NCBI GenBank assembly: GCA_963971165.1
Contig: OZ020193.1
Location: forward strand, 20,299,922 to 20,363,921
DNA: 64,000 nt
Direction of reading: 5' to 3'
Source of the DNA: Philopedon plagiatum
Lineage: Eukaryota; Arthropoda; Insecta; Coleoptera; Curculionidae
The notes under the pieces are model-generated. The model saw only the letters and a list, made by a program, of their open reading frames with translations, had not been told where the DNA came from and made no database searches. The stretch's first letter is position 1, and every line of letters starts with the position of its first letter. Positions 19,247 through 26,665 of the stretch are shown here, one piece after another. The position numbers and the translations under genes are program-made.

Positions 19247-20481
19247 TGGCCGCTAGCAGTGACAAAATCGAAGTTTTTACCGAACCAATTTTTGATAACT
19301 CCATTATTAGTTTTCAAGAACACACATATAAACCTTACGGTTCTCCAACATTCCGCAATTCTGATGAAATTCGTATACCTGTACACTTTCAAGATATCAT
19401 TTTGGATATATCGGATAGTTACATTTACATCGAAGGAACATTCAAACCCAAAGACGTTACTAAAAAATGTTATCTATCAAATAATGCCATCGCCTTTCTA
19501 TTCGACGAATGTCGTTATGAAATGGGAGGGGAGCAAGTTGCCGTCGTTCGGAAACCCGGAATTACCACAACGATGAAAACTATGGTGTCATTGGGTGCCG
19601 CACAAAATAGAGCTCTCATGGCATGCGGATGGGGTCTAGACGAAGCAAATCAAGGGATACTAGATTCCACAAGTAACATGTTCTCCGGCAAGCTTCCTCT
19701 AAAATATCTCATGGGTTTCGCAGAGGATTATTCAAAGGGTATTTTTAACGTCAAGCAAGAGTTGATTTTAATTATCGCCCGCACTTTCAACAATTGCTAT
19801 ATCGGTGAAGTGGATGCAGACATTTCAATTGAAAAAATTGAATGGAAAATTCGTCACATTATTCCAGATGATCGACAGAAGTTAAAGATATTATCACGCA
19901 TGAATAAAGGTGGCAGTAACGCAAACGTTCCAATGGCTTACCGTAAATGGGATCTTTACGAGCTACCTTCTTTGAGAGAAACATCGTCAGACGTATGGGC
20001 CTTAAGAACTAGCACGAGTCTCGAAAAACCGAGATATTTGATTATCGGTTTTCAACCAACTAGCTCTTCCGACAACAGAGCAAAAGATAGCACACAATTT
20101 ACAACGGCCGATATAAGTGATATCAGGCTCTATCTTAACTCTGCCGTATTTCCCTACGAAAGATGGAATTTAGATTTTTCCAAGAAACTGTATGCCGCAG
20201 CCTATTATAATTATGAGAATTTTCAAGCTAGCTACTACCAGCGAGAACTGAGCGATCCTATGATGAGTTTTGCCGACTATCTTAAAAATCCGTTATTCGT
20301 AATCGATTGCAGTCACCAACCAGAAGCCGTTAGGACGTCCACAGTGGACGTGAAATTGGAGTTCGAAACACGCAAAAGTAAATTTCCTAAAGACATTAAA
20401 GTGTACGCGTTAGTTATTCACGATGCATTTTTTAGCTACAATATACTTAATGGTTCTGTTACTAACAAATCAATACATTAG
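19243..20481 (+). CDS. MCP: Major capsid protein (double jelly roll)
   Basis: The 412-aa product carries the Polinton MCP N-terminal signature: a segment around FTEPIFDNSI, then DEIRIPVHFQDIILDISDSY and IYIEGTF. Two successive beta-rich domains follow, with SADLxx-like strands near RWNLDFSKKLYAA. Trimers form pseudo-hexameric capsomers. The ATG at 19243 is followed immediately by a second in-frame ATG; the first overlaps the upstream stop. An AATAAA lies at 20527-20532, the only strong one after the mCP start. Intact. Confidence 0.95.
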   Translation: MMAASSDKIEVFTEPIFDNSIISFQEHTYKPYGSPTFRNSDEIRIPVHFQDIILDISDSYIYIEGTFKPKDVTKKCYLSNNAIAFLFDECRYEMGGEQVAVVRKPGITTTMKTMVSLGAAQNRALMACGWGLDEANQGILDSTSNMFSGKLPLKYLMGFAEDYSKGIFNVKQELILIIARTFNNCYIGEVDADISIEKIEWKIRHIIPDDRQKLKILSRMNKGGSNANVPMAYRKWDLYELPSLRETSSDVWALRTSTSLEKPRYLIIGFQPTSSSDNRAKDSTQFTTADISDIRLYLNSAVFPYERWNLDFSKKLYAAAYYNYENFQASYYQRELSDPMMSFADYLKNPLFVIDCSHQPEAVRTSTVDVKLEFETRKSKFPKDIKVYALVIHDAFFSYNILNGSVTNKSIH

Positions 20482-20639
20482 TTTGAAGTTATGTAATTCT
20501 CCAAATTATGTATTTTACATATTGAAAATAAACTTATAAAGGACATATTTGCGTTTTATTTTTACGATTGGCTTATTTTAATACTTGAAATGTGGGGCTT
20601 TGGTAAATAAGGTTATGAGGCGAAAAATAGAGAGAAATT

Positions 20640-20673
20640 TAGGAGGGGGGGTGGGGAAAAGAAAGTATATAAG
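20640..20673 (+). promoter_or_regulatory. G-tract plus TATA promoter of the 109-aa gene
   Basis: AGGAGGGGGGGTGGGG (20641-20656) is followed by TATATAAG (20666-20673). A TCACTC initiator-like site lies 29 bp further, before the ATG at 20710. Confidence 0.65.
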
Positions 20674-20709
20674 TCGTGATGTCGAAAATGGAATTCACTC
20701 GAAGCCAAG

Positions 20710-21039
20710 ATGTCGTCAAGTTCAGACAATGGTTATTCCAGCGATGACGACCAGGCAGTGGTACATAATGCGCAACATAGGGGTGTACGCCGCATGCGTA
20801 GGTTGAGACCTAGATATTGCATCTTGTTCAACTACGTAAAATGTGGTCCCTTCTCCCCCTTGTGTATGTACTGCTACACAGGATTTAGGCGACAGATAGG
20901 TGCGAGGTTCATATCGGGCCATTATACAGTCGGGGCACGAAGTGAATGGCTGCGGAACCACTCGAGGTGTCGTCGGTGTCGGGATAGACTGTTTTCCGTC
21001 GCTCACCGGCGCTCATGCCTTATTTGCAATAGGACTTAA
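20710..21039 (+). CDS. Accessory Arg/Cys-rich protein (109 aa), possible zinc binder
   Basis: It begins with a Ser/Asp-rich acidic stretch. A basic Arg-rich segment follows, then several cysteines. The last pairs, C-R-R-C near 87-90 and C-L-I-C near 103-106, would suit a zinc ribbon. No family was recognised, and it is not a core Polinton gene. It has its own G-tract/TATA promoter and an AATAAA at 21052. A histone-type stem-loop follows about 60 bp after the stop. Could regulate transcription or bind RNA, but this is a guess. Confidence 0.62.
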   Translation: MSSSSDNGYSSDDDQAVVHNAQHRGVRRMRRLRPRYCILFNYVKCGPFSPLCMYCYTGFRRQIGARFISGHYTVGARSEWLRNHSRCRRCRDRLFSVAHRRSCLICNRT

Positions 21040-21098
21040 ATTCCTATTACAAATAAAGCTCCTCATACGACAACCCTGCCTGCCCCCATGACAAGATC

Positions 21099-21114
21099 AG
21101 TCCTTTTCAGGACT
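21099..21114 (+). terminator. Histone-mRNA-type 3' stem-loop, copy 1
   Basis: AGTCCT pairs with AGGACT around a TTTC loop and is followed by ACAAA. A 6-bp stem with a UUUC loop and A-rich flanks is the metazoan replication-dependent histone 3'-end signal. The first pair is A-T instead of the usual G-C. It lies in a 55-bp stretch almost repeated at 24377-24432. Confidence 0.6.
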
Positions 21115-21524
21115 ACAAAGTATTTGATCGTAGTTTGTAGTTAAACACAGTGTTTCCTAAAGAAGATATTTCTCGATGGAAAAATTGTGTTACTTTGGGT
21201 GAGAGAAGCATTAAGTGTTTAAATCATACACCGACAGACTTATTTTTTGGAATTTTGGAAATGGGTTAAGGGCACTAAAAGGAACGTTTTAGTCTTATAA
21301 AAGTTTTCGATAAAATGTCGGGAAATGCCTTAAAAAAATTTATGAAAATGCTAAAAAAATTGAAAATCTTTATTTCTAATTTTTTTCAAATTTAAAAAAT
21401 GCCAAAAAATAGTTTAACTGAATCCAAATCTTTTGTGATTTACTTTTGCTGTAAAGTGTCGGGAAATGCCTTAAAAAAATTATGAAAGTATAGTAGTTAT
21501 TATGTCGATTGGAACCGACATACT

Positions 21525-22065
21525 TATTTTTTGGAATTTTTAAAAAATAACCTCGGAAATGGGTTAAGGGCAGTAAAAGGAACGTTTTAGTCTAATACAA
21601 TTTTTGCATAAAATGTCGGGAAATGCCTTAAAAAAATTTATGAAAATGCTAAAAAAATTGAAAATCTTTATTTCTAATTTTTTTCAAATTTAAAAAATGC
21701 CAAAAAATAGTTTAAATGAGTCCAAATCTTTTGTGACTTACACTTTTTCCGTAAAGTGTCGGGAAATGCCTTAAAAAATTATGAAAGTTTTTCATGATTT
21801 TTTTTCATAATTTTTTAAGGCATTTCCCAACACTTTACGGAAAAAGTGTAAGTCACAAAAGATTTGGACTCATTTAAACTATTTTTTGGCATTTTTCAAA
21901 TTTGAAAAAAATTAGAAATAAAGATTTTCAATTTTTTTAGCATTTTCATAAATTTTTTTAAGGCATTTCCCGACATTTTATGCAAAAATTGTATTAGACT
22001 AAAACGTTTCTTTTACAGCCCTTAACCAATTTCCGAGGTCATTTCTTTAAAATTCGCAAAAAATA
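21525..22065. repeat. Palindrome 1 of the array, arms about 260 bp
   Basis: Forward arm 21525-21786 and reverse arm 21803-22065, with a centre of about 16 bp (TTTTTCATGATTTTTT). Confidence 0.88.
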
Positions 22066-22290
22066 GTGTTGCATAAAATGTCTGGAAATGCCTTAAAAAA
22101 ATTTATGAAAATGCTAAAAAAATTGAAAATCTTTATTTCTAATTTTTTTCAAATTTAAAAAATGCCAAAAAATAGTTTAAATGAGTCCAAATCTTTTGTG
22201 ATTTACACTTTTGCTGTAAAGTGTCGGGAAATGCCTTAAAAAAATTATGAAAGTATAGTAGCTATTATGTCGATTGGAACCGACATACTT

Positions 22291-22830
22291 ATTTTTTGGA
22301 ATTTTTAAAAAATAACCTCGGAAATGGGTTAAGGGCAGTAAAAGGAACGTTTTAGTCTAATACAATTTTTGCATAAAATGTCGGGAAATGCCTTAAAAAA
22401 ATTTATGAAAATGCTAAAAAAATTGAAAATCTTTATTTCTAATTTTTTTCAAATTTAAAAAATGCCAAAAAATAGTTTAAATGAGTCCAAATCTTTTGTG
22501 ATTTATACCTTTGCTGTAAAGTGTCGGGAAATGCCTTAAAAAATTATGAAAGTTTTTCATAATTTTTTTTCATAATTTTTTTAAGGCATTTCCCAACACT
22601 TTACGGAAAAAGTGTAAGTCACAAAAGATTTGGACTCATTTAAACTATTTTTTGGCATTTTTCAAATTTGAAAAAAATTAGAAATAAAGATTTTCAATTT
22701 TTTTAGCATTTTCATAAATTTTTTTAAGGCATTTCCCGACATTTTATGCAAAAATTGTATTAGACTAAAACGTTTCTTTTACAGCCCTTAACCAATTTCC
22801 GAGGTCATTTCTTTAAAATTCGCAAAAAAT
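22291..22830. repeat. Palindrome 2 of the array
   Basis: Same arms as palindrome 1, centre near 22553-22571. It starts 766 bp after palindrome 1. Confidence 0.88.
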
Positions 22831-23214
22831 AGTGCAGTAGATATGGCGGAACCTTGGTCTCAGAAGATCTGGGCGTTAGCTACCAGAGTGAAGTTAGCTA
22901 CCGATGGCGTTAGCTATTTTTTGGAATTTTTAAAAAATAACCTCGGAAATGGGTTAAGGGCACTAAAAGGAACGTTTTAGTCTTATAAAAGTTTTCGATA
23001 AAATGTCGGGAAATGCCTTAAAAAAATTTATGAAAATGCTAAAAAAATTGAAAATCTTTATTTCTAATTTTTTTCAAATTTAAAAAATGCCAAAAAATAG
23101 TTTAACTGAATCCAAATCTTTTGTGATTTACACTTTTGCTGTAAAGTGTCGGGAAATGCCTTAAAAAAATTATGAAAGTATAGTAGTTATTATGTCGATT
23201 GGAACCGACATACT

Positions 23215-23735
23215 TATTTTTTGGAATTTTTAAAAAATAACCTCGGAAATGGGTTAAGGGCAGTAAAAGGAACGTTTTAGTCTAATAAAATTTTTGCATA
23301 AAATGTTGGGAAATGCCTTAAAAAAATTTATGAAAATGCTAAAAAAATTGAAAATCTTTATTTCTAATTTTTTTCAAATGTAAAAAATGCCAAAAAATAG
23401 TTTAAATGAGTCCAAATCTTTTGTGACTTACACCTTTGCTGTAAAGTGTCGGGAAATGCCTTAAAAAATTAAGAACGTTTTTCATAATTTTTTTTCATAA
23501 TTTTTTTAAGGCATTTCCCAACACTTTACGGAAAAAGTGTAAGTCACAAAAGATTTGGACTCATTTAAACTATTTTTTGGCATTTTTCAAATTTGAAAAA
23601 AATTAGAAATAAAGATTTTCAATTTTTTTAGCATTTTCATAAATTTTTTTAAGGCATTTCCCAACATTTTATGCAAAAATTTTATTAGACTAAAACGTTT
23701 CTTTTACAGCCCTTAACCAATTTCCGAGGTCATTT
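23215..23735. repeat. Palindrome 3 of the array
   Basis: Same arms, centre near 23477-23495. The distal end stops about 10 bp short of the others, at the border with unique DNA. Confidence 0.87.
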
Positions 23736-23877
23736 CGTTTCTTTGTCGGTCACATTTCCACAACACAATTACACCATTTTTGAGAACTAAAAGCAGTTTT
23801 CGACAGTGAAGTCCGACAGTATCATTTTTGGATGGAGGGCATTTGTATAATAAACTCTAGTTTGTTGGCGGTGAAAA

Positions 23878-23920
23878 GGTGGGGATGGAGTGGTGGAGGG
23901 GGTAGATTATCTCTATTTAA
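23878..23920 (+). promoter_or_regulatory. G-tract plus TATA-like promoter of the 120-aa acidic gene
   Basis: GGTGGGGATGGAGTGG and GGAGGGGG (23878-23902) precede TATTTAA (23914-23920). A TCACTTC site lies 30 bp further at 23944. The layout is the same as at 20640. Confidence 0.6.
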
Positions 23921-23982
23921 ACGGTTGCGAGCGGGTCACAGAATCACTTCATTTTTAAATCTTAAAGTACGAAGATATAACT

Positions 23983-24345
23983 ATGGATTTCGAAAGACCA
24001 TTGAGTCGCGGTTCATCGGTTTTTAGCGATGATACCGTTGACATGAATGATGTCGATATGGATGACCTACTCTTGGACATCGAACGACTTCTAGACATCG
24101 AGGCAGAAGATATGTTTAATGCCTGGGAAGATGAGCGGGCGGTCGAAGAAGCAGATGTGGGTCTGGAATTGCCAAACATGGATTGGCAAAATGGGGAGTT
24201 GTCGGCTGAAGACATGGAGCCAGACTCCAGCACTGATTGGGTGCCACCACCGCCGCCGGAAGATCATGACGGTCCGGCCGATTCATCCACTTGGTGGATC
24301 ACGGACCATCAGGATGAAGATGGTCCAGCTGATTCCACCAACTGA
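23983..24345 (+). CDS. Accessory acidic protein (120 aa)
   Basis: Very acidic: about a quarter of residues are Asp or Glu. An amphipathic segment near 28-40 (MDDLLLDIERLLDIE) resembles acidic activation or docking helices. A Pro run and a short duplicated DGPADS module follow toward the C-terminus, with paired Trp. No known domain. It has its own promoter and, 40 bp after the stop, the second histone-type stem-loop; no AATAAA lies close behind. A transcriptional or cell-cycle modulator is possible but unproven. Confidence 0.6.
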   Translation: MDFERPLSRGSSVFSDDTVDMNDVDMDDLLLDIERLLDIEAEDMFNAWEDERAVEEADVGLELPNMDWQNGELSAEDMEPDSSTDWVPPPPPEDHDGPADSSTWWITDHQDEDGPADSTN

Positions 24346-24385
24346 TCCCGGAACCATGCCCTCCCCGACCTACCCCGACAAAATC

Positions 24386-24401
24386 AGCCCTTTTCAGGGC
24401 T
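24386..24401 (+). terminator. Histone-mRNA-type 3' stem-loop, copy 2
   Basis: AGCCCT pairs with AGGGCT around TTTC, followed by ACAAAA. Compared with copy 1, one T-A pair is replaced by C-G on both sides, a compensatory change that supports a paired RNA. Confidence 0.6.
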
Positions 24402-24432
24402 ACAAAATATTTGATCGTAGTTTGTAGTTGAT

Positions 24433-24941
24433 TCATGTCACATCCCAAGTAACATGATATTTCTCAAGAATTAATTTCTTTTGGAAAATATTGTGTTACT
24501 CTATAAAGACATGTACGTTCTTACCATACGTTAGAACTAGCTAAATTTCTAGTAAGTTCTCTACGAAAATGCCGAGAGTTTGGTCTATTATCTTACTTGT
24601 AGTAAAATTCACATTTTATTACAAATAAGATGCATGTTCTTAGGCATTGTAACGGATAGCCTCTCTTCACACACATAACACTTTATCGCATACTTAAGTT
24701 GTGTGCATCTAATGATTACACACCTAAAGTTACGGCCCTACATTTTTTCGTCTATTCTTTTTTCTATTTTGCATTTTTATTTTATTTTGTGTAACTTTCG
24801 CATACTTATTTTAGAAATAAAAAATATTGTTTCATTTAACTTTTTTATTATCATATATATACAAAAACATTTTATTTTACTTATATATACAACACTATTA
24901 CAAAAATAACTTAACTCTATATTTACAATAAAATTCTAAAA
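24433..24941. other. Non-coding gap between convergent accessory genes
   Basis: It holds a second stretch shared with 21155-21205 (GATATTTCTC and TTGTGTTACT phrases, 24450-24500), then AT-rich DNA. A minus-strand poly(A) signal (TTTATT on plus at 24871-24876) serves the 306-aa gene. Confidence 0.6.
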
Positions 24942-25862
24942 TTAATTATATGGAAAATTGTCCAATAACTTAAGTCTTTTTCTACACACTTCCCCTTCAC
25001 TTTTACACTGTTCAATTTTCGCCTGCAGTTCCTTAATCTGTCTCTCGTATTGCGCCACATCACTATCGTTCTTTTTTAGTTCATCCACTAGTTTTTGCCT
25101 CGCACTAAAAGCCACGGAGAAGGCACACTTCTGGCTTGGAGAAAACTCTTCCATCCAGTCCGGTATCGGCACTTCTGCAGAAGAAGCAGCAGCAGGTTGA
25201 CGGGGTTGACTAACCGCCTCGAATAGCCGCTTGCACCGCTTCTTTAATGGTTTGCGGCACATTCCACGCCCAACTATTGGCGATATCGGCGCACTCGCGA
25301 TCGGCGATTTTTCGTCAGCGTCGGCCACCAACACAATCGGAGGCATGGACTTCGGCGGCTCGGGCGTTGTCGAGTTTGGGCCTTCATTAATGATGACGAC
25401 CGGTGACAGAGGCTTCGGTGGTTGTGACGTCTCCAAAAAATCGGGGTATTGAACTGGCACTGTTGGTCGCTTGAACACGAATTTCTTCTTCTTCTTCTGT
25501 TCACCCTCCATAGCTGCATAAAATTGACTTTTATTGTTGCCGGCTGTCTTTGGCAATTTCAGCAGCTTTTCCAACTTCGTAGTGGGTTGCCGCCTCGCCT
25601 TCTTTACCACCACATCACTTATGATATTGATGCGCCCGCCGTCCTTCTCCGTCCAGTTGTTGACGTAATCAACCGCCGAAGATACTTTTTTTTCACCCAC
25701 ATTCTCTTCTTCCACAAACGCAGTGTTTAGCACGTCGTCATTGTGCCACTCGTCAAACACACCCGGGGTCAGCAGGTCAATAACGTCCTGCCCCATCAAC
25801 TCTGCTTGGATACTTCCATCCAAGTTAAACGCATTTAACAACGACTCACTACCGGAATTCAT
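24942..25862 (-). CDS. Accessory coiled-coil protein (306 aa)
   Basis: The N-terminus (1-55) is acidic with hydrophobic spacing (MGQDVIDLLTPGVFDEW), like an activation domain. The middle is Pro/Ser-rich with basic KKKKK and KKRCKR patches that could serve as nuclear localisation signals. Residues about 225-300 form a long coiled coil of Leu/Lys/Glu heptads (ARQKLVDELKK to the C-terminus). The layout, acidic region, NLS-like patches and dimerising coil, fits a nuclear regulator, but no bZIP basic region is clear. It has its own G-tract/TATA promoter and poly(A) signal. Family not recognised. Confidence 0.68.
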   Translation of the reverse strand: MNSGSESLLNAFNLDGSIQAELMGQDVIDLLTPGVFDEWHNDDVLNTAFVEEENVGEKKVSSAVDYVNNWTEKDGGRINIISDVVVKKARRQPTTKLEKLLKLPKTAGNNKSQFYAAMEGEQKKKKKFVFKRPTVPVQYPDFLETSQPPKPLSPVVIINEGPNSTTPEPPKSMPPIVLVADADEKSPIASAPISPIVGRGMCRKPLKKRCKRLFEAVSQPRQPAAASSAEVPIPDWMEEFSPSQKCAFSVAFSARQKLVDELKKNDSDVAQYERQIKELQAKIEQCKSEGEVCRKRLKLLDNFPYN

Positions 25863-25954
25863 TTTTCTAACTAACTCACTGCACTTAACTGACGAATGTA
25901 TTTACTTGGCGAACTGTTCTAGCGAACTATGAAATGCTCTGCCTAGCAAACCAA

Positions 25955-25996
25955 ATTTATACTTATCACCCCACCATAAACTCCCCCACCCTATCT
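25955..25996 (-). promoter_or_regulatory. G-tract plus TATA promoter of the 306-aa gene
   Basis: On the minus strand, GATAGGGTGGGGGAG and GGTGGGG precede TATAAAT (25955-25961), the same order as in the two plus-strand accessory promoters. Confidence 0.65.
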
Positions 25997-26035
25997 GACG
26001 GTTGATGCTTTAGAGGCCAAACAAGTTAATTCAAC

Positions 26036-26161
26036 TTACAAGGTTGCGTTCTACGGCTAAACAGCGATTCAAGGACATATTTTCAAGGTAATCGTGTGTC
26101 CTTACTTCTGTTATTGTTTGTGCTCTCAAGGTTATATGACCCAGACAACCCATATTTATAG
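26036..26161 (+). promoter_or_regulatory. CAAGGT-rich upstream region and TATA box of the 90-aa gene
   Basis: CAAGGTT at about 26039, TCAAGGTAA at about 26090 and TCAAGGTTA at about 26126 recall the TIR motifs. TATTTATAG lies at 26153-26161, followed by a TCAGA initiator-like site before the ATG at 26201. Confidence 0.5.
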
Positions 26162-26200
26162 ACACTCTCTTTCCTTCGATGCCTATTATCAGAAACTATA

Positions 26201-26473
26201 ATGTTGCCCGCAGATCAAGATAACAGTCGTCCAGCTGAGACTTTTTCGGGAGCACAAATAATAATTTCTGCTGTTTGCTATAATTGTAAAAGAGAAGTAT
26301 ATATTTGGACTGACCACATGCAATCTTACAGTTACATTGAATTGTTGAGAGTAAGGATTGTTAAGTGTCATTACTGTGGAACGCTGATGTGTCGACGAGG
26401 GCCGATTAGCAGATCTGATATGTTGAGAAGACAATGGATGCTACGAGAAGTTTACAAGCCAGACATTAATTAA
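26201..26473 (+). CDS. Accessory zinc-ribbon-like protein (90 aa)
   Basis: It has two Cys pairs, C-Y-N-C (about 26-29) and C-H-Y-C (about 56-59), separated by a beta-like stretch, which is the plan of a small zinc ribbon. The tail is basic (RRGPISRSDMLRRQW). No enzyme motif. It has its own TATA box and an AATAAA at 26508. Convergent with the polymerase gene. It might bind nucleic acid or RNA polymerase; the family was not recognised. Confidence 0.65.
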   Translation: MLPADQDNSRPAETFSGAQIIISAVCYNCKREVYIWTDHMQSYSYIELLRVRIVKCHYCGTLMCRRGPISRSDMLRRQWMLREVYKPDIN

Positions 26474-26665
26474 TTTTTATTTTTGTAACTTTATTACTAT
26501 ATTGTAAAATAAAACAAGATATTATTGAAACAATTATCTATGTATTTTCCTATCCTGCGTTATAAAATTTCAACTATTGCTATTACTATAGTGGTTAATA
26601 AAACTACGTGACATTGGAGTTAATATTTTTTTATTTTTCTAAAACATAGACTTTCCAACATTTTT

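Larger units (their letters stand above)
21240..23745. repeat. Array of direct and inverted repeats (2.5 kb, non-coding)
   Basis: A unit of about 270 bp with CGGAAATGGGTTAAGGGCA, GGAACGTTTTAGTC, CGGGAAATGCCTTAAAAAAA and TCTTTATTTCTAATTTTT occurs about six times forward and three times in reverse. Each reverse copy directly follows a forward copy, giving palindromes at 21525-22065, 22291-22830 and 23215-23735. A unique patch at about 22832-22915 separates blocks two and three. No frame is open. Copies differ at few positions, so amplification or gene conversion was recent. Confidence 0.92.

Noticed and set aside
21240..23745. CRISPR-like array or satellite gene cluster
   Set aside because: Units are long, alternately inverted and without unique spacers, in a eukaryotic element. 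CRISPR does not apply.
25231..25730. Plus-strand frames opposite the 306-aa gene
   Set aside because: Antisense shadows of the minus-strand coding region, which has its own promoter and poly(A) signal.
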